A stretch of 64,000 nt of DNA from JAUIET01 sp045106985. Its GTDB lineage: Bacteria; Pseudomonadota; Gammaproteobacteria; Pseudomonadales; JAUIET01. Within the stretch, counting starts at the first letter, position 1, and each line of letters begins with the position of its first letter. A model generated the notes under the pieces. That model was given only the letters and a program-made list of their open reading frames with translations, was not told the origin of the DNA and searched no databases. A program made the position numbers and the translations under genes. The stretch spans positions 62,001 to 126,000 of the forward strand of contig JBGCFQ010000021.1 in the NCBI GenBank assembly GCA_045106985.1, read 5' to 3'. This document shows, piece by piece, positions 1 to 9,034 of this stretch.

Positions 1-622
1 CTAAACCGCTCAGCAGCTCATCTGCGTAATCTGTGATCTTTATAAACCACTGAGGTATTTTGCGACGTTCCACCAATGCGCCAGATCGCCAGCCTCGACC
101 TTCGGCATCTACTTGTTCGTTTGCCAAGACGGTTTGGTCGATTGGATCCCAGTTAACTTCGGCTTCTTTCTTGTAAACCAGTCCTTTTTCAAACAGCTTG
201 ATGAAAAACCATTGCTCCCAGCGATAATAATCTACGTCGCAAGTAGCAAATTCTCGACTCCAGTCATAAGCAAATCCAAGTTGCTTAAGCTGCGTGCGCA
301 TGTAGTCAATGTTTTGGTATGTCCAGTCGGCAGGCGGCACTTTATTCTGTATTGCCGCATTTTCGGCAGGCAAACCAAACGCGTCCCAGCCAATCGGATT
401 TAACACATTCTTACCGAGCATCCTTTGGTAGCGACTTATCACATCGATAATGGTGTAATTTCTTACATGGCCCATATGTGCCCTACCGCTAGGGTAGGGG
501 AACATAGCCAGACAATAGTACTTTTCCTTGTCGCTGTCCTCGCTCACTTCAAAGCAGGCATTTTGCTCCCAATACTGTTGGGCGTCGGATTCACATTGGT
601 TTGGGTGGTACAACTCTTCCAT
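1..622 (-). CDS. leuS: leucyl-tRNA synthetase, N-terminal part (cut by window edge)
   Basis: Class I aminoacyl-tRNA synthetase that charges tRNA-Leu in the cytoplasm. The reverse complement reads from an ATG at 622 as MEELYHPNQ..., with the signature PYPSGRAHMGH (the class I HIGH motif, here HMGH) around residues 43-53 and the GWDAFGLPAE motif after it. Both are diagnostic of bacterial LeuRS. Only about 207 codons are inside the window; the frame is still open at base 1, so the editing domain and KMSKS loop lie outside. It follows lnt on the same strand after a 172-bp gap in which I see no convincing gene. The neighbourhood lnt...leuS is the usual order in Pseudomonas-like genomes. Confidence 0.95.
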   Translation of the reverse strand, partial: MEELYHPNQCESDAQQYWEQNACFEVSEDSDKEKYYCLAMFPYPSGRAHMGHVRNYTIIDVISRYQRMLGKNVLNPIGWDAFGLPAENAAIQNKVPPADWTYQNIDYMRTQLKQLGFAYDWSREFATCDVDYYRWEQWFFIKLFEKGLVYKKEAEVNWDPIDQTVLANEQVDAEGRGWRSGALVERRKIPQWFIKITDYADELLSGL

Positions 623-794
623 TAAAATGGCCTGAACGTCTAATGCAGTTGGATCTGCGAGTTTGCGAAAAGAATAAGGATACCGCAGCACCTAAGCCAG
701 AGCTACACAACTGTGTGAGGCGAAGGCTATTTCTTGAAGTTTGTGGGTTGGCGGAGATTGGTAGTCGCCACGACAGCATGTATTGCTGCTCATG

Positions 795-2267
795 CTAGTG
801 CTTTTGCCGTGTCCACCAGGCCAGAATCATCAGAAAGCACAATGCTAATACAGGATAAGTGCCAAATCGGGCATAGGGTGTTGTACCAGTCAGTATAGGT
901 ATTTCGCCCTGCAGCGTTGTTTGCGTGAATTGAGGCGTTTGTTTAAGTATTTCGCCTCTGGGGCCTATCAGTGCCGAAACGCCGTTGTTCGTGCCTCGAG
1001 CCATGCTGCGACCCCATTCGAGCGCACGCATTCTAGCCATTTCCAAATGCTGCAGCGGTCCAAACGAACTGCCAAACCAGGTGTCATTACTAATGGTCAG
1101 CAAAAAGTCGGGCAACTCGCCGGACTGTTTGACCATGTTTAAAAACACTGCCTCGTAGCAGATGAGCACAGATGCAGTCGTGTTTCCAATGCGTAAATAG
1201 GCTTGATCGGAGTTTCCCGCACTGAAGTTCGACATCGGCAGGTCGAAAAAATCGACCATACCGCGCAGCACGCTTTCAAGAGGCATAAACTCACCGAATG
1301 GAACTAGTTTGCGTTTGAAGTAAAGTTGAGTGTCAGCATTTAAGCCGACAACACTGTTGTAAACCCGGCCACTCGATTTATCGCGATACGGTATGCCCGA
1401 AACAAAAGTAGAGTTGCTTTGCACTGCACGCTGTTGGAGAAGGTCTAGCAGTGGACGCGCTCGGTCGTACATGGCGGGAACGGCTGCTTCTGGCCATAGC
1501 ACCAGATCATTGCCCCATAGCGGCTCGCTGAGCGCACGTTGCAGGGCGATGTGTTCTGGCACTTTGGCTGGCTGCCATTTTTCGTTCTGGTCAATATTTG
1601 CCTGAACTAGGCCCACCGAAAGTGATTTGCCCGTGCTTTTGGTCCACTGATCAGCTGGTAGCCAAGACGATAAGCTCCAGCTTATCAAGACAATCGCCGC
1701 CCCACTAAGCTTTTGAGTTAGATTTAAACTAAGCCAGTTAACGAGTACCGAGGCAGTGAAGGCCAGGACGAAGCTAATGCCCAGCACCCCCCAAATGGGA
1801 GCATGCGCTTGTAAAGGGCCATCAATTTGACCATAGCCTGCAAACAGCCAAGGAAAGCCGGTTAGAAGCCAGGTTCGAAGCCACTCGCCCAATACCCAAA
1901 GTGGCGCGAATAGTAAAAGGTCGCCCCTTGCTGATTTGCGGTTGATTGTTCGTAGTAAGGCCGCAGTGAAACCACATAGAAGAGCGAGACCTGCGCACCA
2001 CAAGATCGTTAAGAAGAGAGCCAAAGGCAGTGCAGCATTGCCGAATTGATTGATACTTACATACACCCAGGACGCGCCGCTTCCAAACAAACCCAGGCCA
2101 AACAACCAACCACGAAAAAACGCTATTTTTGGCGTGCAGTCATTGAGGCAAAACAGCAACAAGGCAAGACTTAGAATGGCAGTCGGCCAGAATGAAATTG
2201 GAGCAAAGCTAAGAGTCAGCAATACCCCTGCGATCGGTGCAGCTAAGAGGGCGAACCGAGACTTCAT
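795..2267 (-). CDS. lnt: apolipoprotein N-acyltransferase Lnt
   Basis: Inner-membrane enzyme that N-acylates the diacylglyceryl-cysteine of lipoproteins, the last step of lipoprotein maturation. The 490-residue product has a hydrophobic N-terminal half (several membrane segments between residues 5 and 205) followed by a nitrilase-fold domain. The catalytic triad is readable: Glu260 in LWPEAAVP, Lys318 or Lys320 in the segment before LVPFGEF, and Cys370 in VLICYEAVF. A last hydrophobic segment sits at the C terminus. The start is an ATG 5 bp after the ybeX stop, so it is translated as part of the miaB-ybeZ-ybeY-ybeX-lnt series. Length matches the family. Confidence 0.96.
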   Translation of the reverse strand: MKSRFALLAAPIAGVLLTLSFAPISFWPTAILSLALLLFCLNDCTPKIAFFRGWLFGLGLFGSGASWVYVSINQFGNAALPLALFLTILWCAGLALLCGFTAALLRTINRKSARGDLLLFAPLWVLGEWLRTWLLTGFPWLFAGYGQIDGPLQAHAPIWGVLGISFVLAFTASVLVNWLSLNLTQKLSGAAIVLISWSLSSWLPADQWTKSTGKSLSVGLVQANIDQNEKWQPAKVPEHIALQRALSEPLWGNDLVLWPEAAVPAMYDRARPLLDLLQQRAVQSNSTFVSGIPYRDKSSGRVYNSVVGLNADTQLYFKRKLVPFGEFMPLESVLRGMVDFFDLPMSNFSAGNSDQAYLRIGNTTASVLICYEAVFLNMVKQSGELPDFLLTISNDTWFGSSFGPLQHLEMARMRALEWGRSMARGTNNGVSALIGPRGEILKQTPQFTQTTLQGEIPILTGTTPYARFGTYPVLALCFLMILAWWTRQKH

Positions 2268-2272
2268 TGGTT

Positions 2273-3118
2273 TCAGCTGTCCACGACCGACATGCGCAGT
2301 AAGTGAATTTGTCGGCTGTCGGCATTGATTATACGAAAGCGAAAGTCCCCGATAGTGATGAGCTCATTGCGCTTTGGTAGGTAACCAAACTGCTGCATTA
2401 GAATTCCACCAATAGTGTCGAATTCACTCTCGCTGAAATCAGCCTTAAACTGCCTATTAAACGCATCAATGGGTGTTAGCGCTTTAATGAGGTAGTCGGC
2501 ATCGGAGATTTTTCGAATAAAGCTGTCGGGCTGTGTATCGTGCTCATCTTCAATTTCGCCAACGATTTCTTCAAGCACATCTTCAATCGTTACCAGCCCC
2601 TCCACGTCCCCGTACTCATCGAGCACAATGGCCATATGGGTTCGAGTTTCACGAAACTCGCGAAGCAAAACGTTGAGCCGCTTGCTTTCGGGAATGAACG
2701 TTACCGGACGCAGCAGGTCTCGTAAATTTAATTCCTCACCGGCGCCTTTAAGCACATGAGGAAGCAGGTCTTTGGCTAATAGTATGCCGAGCACATCGTC
2801 TTTATTATCGCCGATGACTGGAAAGCGTGAGTGAGCAGACTTAATGATTTTTGGCATGAAGTCGACCGCAGTTTCATCAACAGAGACCATAACCATTTGA
2901 GCGGCTGGGACCAAAATATCCCTGGCTTGCTTGTCCGAAACCTCCATTGCACCCTCAATCATGCCATAGACCTCGCGATCAATGAGGTCGTTCTGCTGAG
3001 CTTCGTTTAAAACATCTAGCAGGTCGCCACGTGTTTTTGGGCTTGATTGAAATACGTGACCCAGCTTCTCTAGCCAGCTCTTGTCTTCGTTTTCGTCGTT
3101 ATTGGAATTGTCGTTCAT
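2273..3118 (-). CDS. ybeX: CBS-domain protein YbeX/CorC
   Basis: Cytoplasmic CorC/HlyC-family protein, linked in E. coli to magnesium/cobalt efflux and to ribosome/rRNA metabolism. The 281-residue product has a short acidic N terminus, a pair of CBS domains (about residues 65-190, including the conserved stretch DEYGDVEGLVTIEDVLEE) and a C-terminal CorC_HlyC domain (about 205-280). There are no membrane segments, so this is the soluble YbeX type rather than a DUF21 transporter. It is 28 bp downstream of ybeY and 5 bp upstream of lnt in one transcription unit. Confidence 0.93.
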   Translation of the reverse strand: MNDNSNNDENEDKSWLEKLGHVFQSSPKTRGDLLDVLNEAQQNDLIDREVYGMIEGAMEVSDKQARDILVPAAQMVMVSVDETAVDFMPKIIKSAHSRFPVIGDNKDDVLGILLAKDLLPHVLKGAGEELNLRDLLRPVTFIPESKRLNVLLREFRETRTHMAIVLDEYGDVEGLVTIEDVLEEIVGEIEDEHDTQPDSFIRKISDADYLIKALTPIDAFNRQFKADFSESEFDTIGGILMQQFGYLPKRNELITIGDFRFRIINADSRQIHLLRMSVVDS

Positions 3119-3146
3119 CGCGAGCCAACTGGTTCGTTCATGGAGT

Positions 3147-3677
3147 TCAAGCAGTGTATTCCTGATAAGGGGGTGGAAACATCAGCGTTGCTAGCAGTTC
3201 GGTTTCAAGTTGTTCCATTTGTTCGGCAGCGACACTGTCTTGATGGTCGTAACCTAACAGATGCAGTACTCCATGTAAAAACAGGTGCGCCCAATGTGCG
3301 TCGAGGCCCTTCCTCTGCTCTTCACTTTCTTTGCTGACGATCTTTGAACAAATAGCGATATCACCGAGGAACTCCTCAACGTGTTCAGCTTCGTCGTTGT
3401 GTTGCGCCTCACTCGGAAGATCATCCGGCAAGTCCGCTGGAAAGGACAATACATTCGTGGCGCCGTTCTTGCCTCGAAATCGTTGATTCAGTGTTGTCAT
3501 TTCTTCCACCGTAACCAGCTTCAAACACAAGGACGAGTCGCCGGATAGATACGACGACAATGCGGTGCCCCAGCGTTGGAAATCGGCAAGTTGTGGATTG
3601 CTTTTGGACTGGCTAGCGTCATCGAGGTGCACCATCAGTTTTTGCGTCGGCAAGTTTCGCGCTCGCAATGTGGGCAT
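3147..3677 (-). CDS. ybeY: endoribonuclease YbeY
   Basis: Zinc-dependent endoribonuclease needed for 16S rRNA 3'-end maturation and ribosome quality control. The metal-binding motif H-x3-H-x5-H is present as His135, His139 and His145 in HGVLHLLGYDH, and the upstream RGKNGATNVLSFP block is typical of the family. At 176 residues it is slightly longer than average. Its ATG overlaps the ybeZ stop by one base (TAATG), which implies translational coupling with the PhoH-like ATPase. Confidence 0.96.
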   Translation of the reverse strand: MPTLRARNLPTQKLMVHLDDASQSKSNPQLADFQRWGTALSSYLSGDSSLCLKLVTVEEMTTLNQRFRGKNGATNVLSFPADLPDDLPSEAQHNDEAEHVEEFLGDIAICSKIVSKESEEQRKGLDAHWAHLFLHGVLHLLGYDHQDSVAAEQMEQLETELLATLMFPPPYQEYTA

Positions 3678-4792
3678 TAGCGCTGATCTCTGGAATTTTT
3701 TTGTTCGCTTCGTTCACGCGAAGCCTGTTTAGTAGCTTCTTTTTCTTCGTATCGATCGTAAGCTTCGACGATTCGCTGCACTAGCGCATGTCGAACAACA
3801 TCTTTAGCTTCGAAGTGTACTAGGCCAATTTCGCCTATGCGCTCCAAAACATTAATCGCATGTTTTAAGCCAGATGCTGTATCACGTGGAAGGTCGATTT
3901 GTGTTAGATCGCCCGTAATAACAGCAGTGGAACCAAATCCAATGCGAGTAAGAAACATCTTCATTTGCGCCTTGGTCGTGTTTTGCGCCTCGTCGAGAAT
4001 AATAAAGCTGTCGTTGAGAGTGCGGCCGCGCATATAAGCTAAAGGCGCAACTTCAATAACGTTACGCTCGATCAGTTTGCCCACTGTTTCATAGCCCAGC
4101 ATCTCATACAGGGCATCGTAGAGCGGCCTCAAGTAGGGGTCAATTTTCTGGGCTAAATCCCCGGGTAGAAAGCCTAGTTTTTCACCGGCCTCTACGGCCG
4201 GACGTACTAACAAGATACGACCGACTTTATCTTGCTCCAATGCAGAAACTGCGCAGGCAACAGCTAACCAGGTTTTGCCGGTCCCGGCGGGCCCAATGCC
4301 AAAGTTGATGTCCTTGCTCTGGATCATCTGCACATAACGCTTTTGATTTGCGCCGCGTGGCTTGATAAGTTGTTGGCGGGTGCGAATAGCATCTGCAGGC
4401 GAGTTATCACCATCAGTACTCGAAACGCCTTGCTCCGCATTTGCTTGCTGCAGGCAAAGATGAACGTGTTCGGGGCTTAAGCTGGACGTTGCCGTTTCAG
4501 CATACAACTCTCTCAAGACATTGGCTGCTGCTTCTATGTTGGGCTTGTTACCGGCAATGCCGAAATCATTGCCTCGACTGCGAATACGAACCGCCAATCT
4601 GCGCTCGATCTGAGAAAGGTTCTGATTGAATTGGCCGCATAGATCAGCTAGCCGGCGGGTGTTGTCCGGCGTAAGTTGTAAACGTAACTGACTATCAGTA
4701 CCGCCTGCGCGCGTCGACTCCACAGAATCATTCTCTGTTGCCGGTGTGGGTGAAGCAGTGGTAGACGGGTCTGGAGTGGTGTTGAGTTTCAA
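3677..4792 (-). CDS. ybeZ: PhoH-like ATPase YbeZ
   Basis: PhoH-family P-loop NTPase, the partner of YbeY in RNA metabolism. The product is 371 residues. The Walker A motif GPAGTGKT is at residues 167-174 and the Walker B region reads SFIILDEAQNTT. An N-terminal nucleic-acid-binding-like region precedes the ATPase (about 35-120), and the C terminus is charged. The first codon is TTG. I see no closer ATG that would preserve the conserved N-terminal region, so this start is provisional. A 162-bp gap separates it from miaB; the gap holds a short AAGGCG/CGCCTT hairpin (4866-4881) without a T-tract. Confidence 0.94.
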   Translation of the reverse strand: MKLNTTPDPSTTASPTPATENDSVESTRAGGTDSQLRLQLTPDNTRRLADLCGQFNQNLSQIERRLAVRIRSRGNDFGIAGNKPNIEAAANVLRELYAETATSSLSPEHVHLCLQQANAEQGVSSTDGDNSPADAIRTRQQLIKPRGANQKRYVQMIQSKDINFGIGPAGTGKTWLAVACAVSALEQDKVGRILLVRPAVEAGEKLGFLPGDLAQKIDPYLRPLYDALYEMLGYETVGKLIERNVIEVAPLAYMRGRTLNDSFIILDEAQNTTKAQMKMFLTRIGFGSTAVITGDLTQIDLPRDTASGLKHAINVLERIGEIGLVHFEAKDVVRHALVQRIVEAYDRYEEKEATKQASRERSEQKNSRDQR

Positions 4793-4954
4793 GTAGGTGT
4801 AGGGCGGACCGTGCGGCCTGCAATGCTAAAAGCAATGTTAAACTAATGCAGCAAACCTCTAGCCCAAGGCGTGAACGCCTTATAGAACATGCCGAGCAGA
4901 ATATAACGAAATAGCGTCTTTGGGTACTACTTTTTAGCCCACGGCAGGTAGGAT

Positions 4955-6286
4955 CTAGAGCAATTGGCCGCGCAGGGAATTTGGCAGAGCTTCGGTGATT
5001 AATACCTCAGCGAAATTGCCTATAAGCGCTTGATTATACGAACTAAAATTAACGACACGATTGTTCTCAGTACGACCTTGCAACTGCCCGGGGTCTTTCT
5101 TCGACACGCCCATTACTAAAATGGTCTGCTGACTGTCCACCATGCGGCGGCTGATTTGCTGTGCTTGCTGGCTAATTCTGCTTTGCAGTATCTGCAGCCG
5201 CTGCTTTTTTACGTCCATTGGGATACTGTCTTCAAACTCAGCTGCTGGGGTACCCGGGCGGGCGCTGTAAATAAAGCTGAAGCTGTGGTCGAAACCAATC
5301 TTGTCGATTAGATTGATTGTCTGTTCGAATTCTTCATCCGTTTCTCCAGGAAAACCGATAATGAAATCTGATGACAAACTGATATCGGGCCGAATTGCTC
5401 GCAGTCTATCAATCTTATCGCAGTATTCCTCGGCGCTGTGCCCTCGCTTCATTCTCGAGAGTACGGCGTCAGACCCACTTTGTACCGGTAAATGCAGATG
5501 ATTTACCAGCTCAGGAATTTCTGCGTAGGCGGCCACTAACGAGTCGCTGAATTCCACAGGGTGCGATGTTGTATAACGAATGCGATCAATGCCAGGTATT
5601 GCTGCGACAAAACTGAGCAATTCAGCGAAATCGATGATTTCATTAAGATGGTTAACTCCGCGATACGCGTTAACGTTCTGGCCGAGTAAATTGACTTCGC
5701 GAACCCCCTTTGCAGCGAGACCGGAAACCTCCACTAATACATCGTCAAAGGGCCGGCTTATCTCTTCGCCGCGAGTGTAGGGCACAACACAGAAGGTACA
5801 ATATTTGCTGCAGCCTTCCATTACCGAAACAAACGCCGAAGGCCCGTCTACGCTCGGTTCGGGCAAACGATCAAATTTCTCAATTTCCGGGAAGGTGACA
5901 TCAACAACCGGAATGCCGGCTTTGCGGGTCTCGATCATCTCTGGAAGGCGGTGCAAAGTTTGTGGGCCGAATATCACGTCAACAAAAGGGGCTCGATCGC
6001 TTATAGCACTGCCTTCCTGGCTAGCCACACAGCCACCCACACCAATAACGATATCTGGGCGCTGCTCTTTTAGCAGTCGCCACCGGCCTAGCTGGTGGAA
6101 TACCTTTTCTTGCGCTTTCTCTCGTATAGAACAAGTGTTAAGAAGCAATATATCGGCTTCTTGCTCGTTGTCAGTGGGAATTAAATCGTGGCTTAATTGC
6201 AGTAAATCACGCATTCGACTCGAGTCGTACTCGTTCATCTGACATCCGTGTGTCTTGATATAGAGTTTTTTTGCTGATCCTGACAT
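4955..6286 (-). CDS. miaB: tRNA-2-methylthio-N6-dimethylallyladenosine synthase MiaB
   Basis: Radical SAM methylthiotransferase that converts i6A37 to ms2i6A37 in tRNAs reading U-starting codons. Numbered from the ATG at 6286 (443 residues), the N-terminal auxiliary cluster cysteines are Cys15, Cys52 and Cys86. The radical SAM cluster C-x3-C-x2-C is Cys159, Cys163 and Cys166 (GCSKYCTFC). A TRAM domain ends the protein. A longer frame starts at an ATG at 6325, but homologues usually begin just before AKKLYIKTHGCQMN. The 6325 ATG also sits inside a TATAAT box (6324-6329), so I prefer 6286. It diverges from the DUF1820 gene. Confidence 0.95.
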   Translation of the reverse strand: MSGSAKKLYIKTHGCQMNEYDSSRMRDLLQLSHDLIPTDNEQEADILLLNTCSIREKAQEKVFHQLGRWRLLKEQRPDIVIGVGGCVASQEGSAISDRAPFVDVIFGPQTLHRLPEMIETRKAGIPVVDVTFPEIEKFDRLPEPSVDGPSAFVSVMEGCSKYCTFCVVPYTRGEEISRPFDDVLVEVSGLAAKGVREVNLLGQNVNAYRGVNHLNEIIDFAELLSFVAAIPGIDRIRYTTSHPVEFSDSLVAAYAEIPELVNHLHLPVQSGSDAVLSRMKRGHSAEEYCDKIDRLRAIRPDISLSSDFIIGFPGETDEEFEQTINLIDKIGFDHSFSFIYSARPGTPAAEFEDSIPMDVKKQRLQILQSRISQQAQQISRRMVDSQQTILVMGVSKKDPGQLQGRTENNRVVNFSSYNQALIGNFAEVLITEALPNSLRGQLL

Positions 6287-6323
6287 TGGCTGGTTTACGA
6301 TTAGGCTAGGAATAGGGGGCGGC

Positions 6324-6329
6324 ATTATA
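6324..6329 (-). promoter_or_regulatory. possible -10 box for miaB
   Basis: A perfect TATAAT on the minus strand 38 bp before the preferred miaB start. No clear -35 element is visible at the proper spacing. If used, it would exclude the upstream ATG at 6325 as the translation start. Confidence 0.35.
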
Positions 6330-6352
6330 ACTGTGCCGACCCTGTTGTGGTA

Positions 6353-6358
6353 TATAAT
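6353..6358 (+). promoter_or_regulatory. possible -10 box for the DUF1820 gene
   Basis: A perfect TATAAT on the plus strand, 41 bp before the ATG at 6399, in the divergent region shared with miaB. The -35 region is weak, so this rests on the -10 alone. Confidence 0.35.
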
Positions 6359-6398
6359 GAAGGTTTTCGCGCTCGCGTTTTACTAGCAGGTTGTAACC

Positions 6399-6737
6399 AT
6401 GTCAGACGAGGCTATTTACAAGGTCATTTTCCAGAACCAGAACGAAGTGTTCGAGGTATACGCTCGCGAGATATATCAAAGCGACATGTATGGCTTCGTC
6501 GAAGTCGAAGAATTCGTTTTTGGTGAGCGCAGCGGCTTGCTGGTTGACCCTGGCGAAGAGAAATTAAAGAACGAATTCAGTGGCGTAGCGAGAAGCTATA
6601 TTCCTATGCACTCTATTGTTCGTATTGATGAGGTAGAGCGTGAAGGTGTAGGAAAGGTTACTGAGAGCAAGGGTGGTTATGACAAAGTTGCTCATTTACC
6701 ATTGCCCAATCGCGCGCCGGTTGATTCCGGAGACTGA
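6399..6737 (+). CDS. DUF1820 family protein
   Basis: Small soluble protein of 112 residues belonging to the DUF1820 family, which is widespread in Pseudomonas-like gammaproteobacteria and has no assigned function. The conserved core is visible as YKVIFQNQNEVFEVYAREIYQSDMYGFVEVEEF and SYIPMHSIVRIDEV, split here into pieces of fewer than 20 residues: YKVIFQNQ, EVYAREI, GFVEVEEF, IPMHSIVRIDEV. No signal peptide or membrane segment is seen. It is transcribed alone, divergent from miaB and convergent with the PilZ gene. The family assignment is from recall of these motifs; the function is unknown. Confidence 0.85.
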   Translation: MSDEAIYKVIFQNQNEVFEVYAREIYQSDMYGFVEVEEFVFGERSGLLVDPGEEKLKNEFSGVARSYIPMHSIVRIDEVEREGVGKVTESKGGYDKVAHLPLPNRAPVDSGD

Positions 6738-6820
6738 GAATAGTAAGCCCTCGCCGTTCGAAGAATAGAGTGATTGCCCTTGCTCACACAGCCCTTCCAA
6801 GTTAGAACTAATATCCCTGC

Positions 6821-7180
6821 CTAAGCTCCATAGGTATTTATGAGGTGTTCCAACAACTGCTCTGCCACTGGAGAGGAATCGATGATTTGAAAGCCAGCCC
6901 AGTGCTGCCCGGCTATGCTGCTTTCACTGCCCCATAAACAATCGGCGCCAACACTGATTACTGAGTGTTCGTCAATTTCCTCAGGCAGTGTAATTGCCAA
7001 TTGATATATGTTGCCAGCTTGGGGGGGCTCACGCATCACAAGCATAAGCCCTTCTATTGTAATGTTCGCTATCTCGCCCAAATGCTTGCCTGAGAGTACG
7101 TCAACAACTGTGACGTCGGTTCCAAGGTAAACGCGCTGATGCTTGCGATGATTGCTGTAATCCACGGCGGTCATATTCAT
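6821..7180 (-). CDS. PilZ domain protein
   Basis: A 119-residue single-domain PilZ protein, a likely cyclic di-GMP receptor. The first ligand motif R-x3-R is present (RKHQR near residue 13). The second motif, usually (D/N)-x-S-x-x-G, reads NITIEG, with Thr in place of Ser, so binding is plausible but weaker evidence than usual. Its ATG overlaps the stop of the upstream DUF1631 gene by four bases (ATGA), so the two are co-translated and probably act together. Confidence 0.85.
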   Translation of the reverse strand: MNMTAVDYSNHRKHQRVYLGTDVTVVDVLSGKHLGEIANITIEGLMLVMREPPQAGNIYQLAITLPEEIDEHSVISVGADCLWGSESSIAGQHWAGFQIIDSSPVAEQLLEHLINTYGA

Positions 7181-8790
7181 CTAGATACTGCCTCCAATGC
7201 AGTCCGGCTGGCTGGTACAAGTCCATTTTGTTCCAATGGGTGTTTATGCTGGTGCATAAGCTGCTGCAGAAAGCGTCTTACTTCCAAGCTTTCTCCACCA
7301 CAGGCTAGAATTCCCGTTCTAAGTTGTGGCGCTAGTTCGGTAAACTCTTTGCCTGACGACAAAGGCTTGCCTGCAGAGTACGCTAATATACGCTCGACGA
7401 GCGCTAAGGCTTGCTGTGCTTCGATCGAAGCAACGTCGGGGTTTGCGTAAAGCCCAGTGCAGTATTGGGTCCAGGTTCCAAGTAAAAACTCGCTTACTGG
7501 CGTGCCATCCTGGACAGTTGACAGGTCTATCTTCGATAAAATTACCCGTCGTATACTTTGTCTTAGCGTGTCGAGCTGACGTAAACCCGTTTGACACCGC
7601 TTCTTCTTATCAAGCTGCGCGTGTATTAATCTGTCGTGGTGTCGGAGTTCAGCACTAAAACGAAAAGCCAACTCCGCAAATACTCTGGATTTTAATTCGG
7701 AGTGGCTACTTAACTGGTCCACTACTTTTTTGATTTGAAGTAACAGCGCCGGACGTTGCAGTGGTGCCGCGTTACCCTGGTATAAGTTGACGGCTTTTGT
7801 CAGACTCATTAGCAGGCGCTGGGCAGGATGGTCAGGGTTGTCTGCGAGAGTATCATCCGCCAAAGCAAGGCGAACGTAGGGTGTATATAAGCGCGTTAGT
7901 AAGCTCTTTAAATCGGGGGTGACAGCCTCGTGACTTAATAAATCATTGAACAGCCGGCCGACCGATTCTATTGCTCTAATGTGCTTGTTCTGTGCGCTGT
8001 CATTTGCTGCAATTTCCCCCACGAGTTGAGCAACCTGACGAGTGCTGCTTTGAGCAACATTTTCGATTTTGGTGTCTGTTAGGACATGCTCACTGGTTTC
8101 ATCTTTGGAGTTTGCCACACGTTTTTGTTGTGCTTCCAGCTCGGACCGATGCTTTCCATCTTGACCTTCTTTAACCTGCAAATTTGGCAGAATTCCTTGT
8201 GCAGAAAGATGCTCGTTCATGGAGCTATAGAGCTTGTCGAGATGCCGCAGGACCGTATTTTCGAACAACCTGAATGCGAGTATGCGAGTTTGCATGTTCC
8301 AGTGCAGACTTAGAATGGATTGCTCAAACGCGTGCGCAAAACTGAGAGGTGTAAAAGGGTTTCGCTGCGCACAAATTTTCATCTGACTGATGACAGAAAG
8401 GCGACGATTAAGATCAACTAAAGCGTGACCATTCCGCCGCTCTGCAGCCTGAATCATGTTAGGCAGCGCCAATTCACTTTCTATTACCCTATCCAGTGAT
8501 TTTGTGACAGGTCGGCTGGCATCACGTTGTTTGAGGAAATCATCAAAGTCGGCAAACGTATTGTGAATAGCGGTCAGGAACGCGCTTTCGAAGCGTTGAT
8601 ACAAGGATCGATTACGTTTATCAATAACAAATGCTCGAAGTGAGCTATTTGAGCCTTGTCGACTGGCTAATGCGCTGATTTGCTCATTTTTGGACTCAAA
8701 TTCTTGATAAAAAAGCGCGAGATGGTCTCGGCAAAACTCATCGCTCTTTCTTTGCAATTCCTGAAGCATAAAACTCTGCACGTTGATCAT
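7177..8790 (-). CDS. DUF1631 family protein
   Basis: Large alpha-helical cytoplasmic protein (537 residues) resembling the DUF1631 family, which databases sometimes mislabel as thymidine phosphorylase. No catalytic motif, signal peptide or membrane segment is visible. The sequence is rich in Leu, Gln and Arg with long predicted helices. It is the first gene of a two-gene unit with a PilZ protein (4-bp overlap), which suggests a cyclic-di-GMP-linked function. That link is inference. It starts at an ATG at 8790 and diverges from the Lon-family protease gene. Confidence 0.75.
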   Translation of the reverse strand: MINVQSFMLQELQRKSDEFCRDHLALFYQEFESKNEQISALASRQGSNSSLRAFVIDKRNRSLYQRFESAFLTAIHNTFADFDDFLKQRDASRPVTKSLDRVIESELALPNMIQAAERRNGHALVDLNRRLSVISQMKICAQRNPFTPLSFAHAFEQSILSLHWNMQTRILAFRLFENTVLRHLDKLYSSMNEHLSAQGILPNLQVKEGQDGKHRSELEAQQKRVANSKDETSEHVLTDTKIENVAQSSTRQVAQLVGEIAANDSAQNKHIRAIESVGRLFNDLLSHEAVTPDLKSLLTRLYTPYVRLALADDTLADNPDHPAQRLLMSLTKAVNLYQGNAAPLQRPALLLQIKKVVDQLSSHSELKSRVFAELAFRFSAELRHHDRLIHAQLDKKKRCQTGLRQLDTLRQSIRRVILSKIDLSTVQDGTPVSEFLLGTWTQYCTGLYANPDVASIEAQQALALVERILAYSAGKPLSSGKEFTELAPQLRTGILACGGESLEVRRFLQQLMHQHKHPLEQNGLVPASRTALEAVSR

Positions 8791-8962
8791 ATTTATTCTA
8801 TATAAATCAGGTATTTATTGGCCACTGTCTGCGTGCGATAAACGGTATCGAAACGCAGCTGCCGAACATACTGAGTATAGACAAGGTTGGAAATAATGCG
8901 CAGCGAACGGTTAAAGAATACTCAATCATCAGGGTTGGTGACTATGCCGTGCTTTTGGCTAG

Positions 8963-8990
8963 CTTGATAATCTCGTTTCCAGCCCAATAT
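8963..8990 (+). promoter_or_regulatory. putative heat-shock (sigma-32 type) promoter
   Basis: CTTGATA at 8963-8969 and CCCAATAT at 8983-8990, separated by 13 bp. This fits the RpoH consensus (CTTGAAA, 11-16 bp, CCCCATNT) at 6 of 7 and 7 of 8 positions. It lies about 45 bp upstream of the ATG of the Lon-family protease gene on the same strand, and heat-shock control is expected for that family. Confidence 0.6.
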
Positions 8991-9034
8991 AGTCTGCTCA
9001 CCACCATTGAATCAGGAGAAATCTGATCGCTTTT

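Noticed and set aside
591..779. 62-residue minus-strand frame between leuS and lnt
   Set aside because: Overlaps the leuS start, has no ribosome-binding site or recognisable motif; composition looks like non-coding sequence.
4866..4881. AAGGCG/CGCCTT hairpin between miaB and ybeZ as a terminator
   Set aside because: No T-tract on the minus strand and the genes are normally co-transcribed.
6287..6325. Longer N terminus for MiaB starting at 6325
   Set aside because: Adds a non-conserved Pro-rich extension and its ATG lies inside a TATAAT box.
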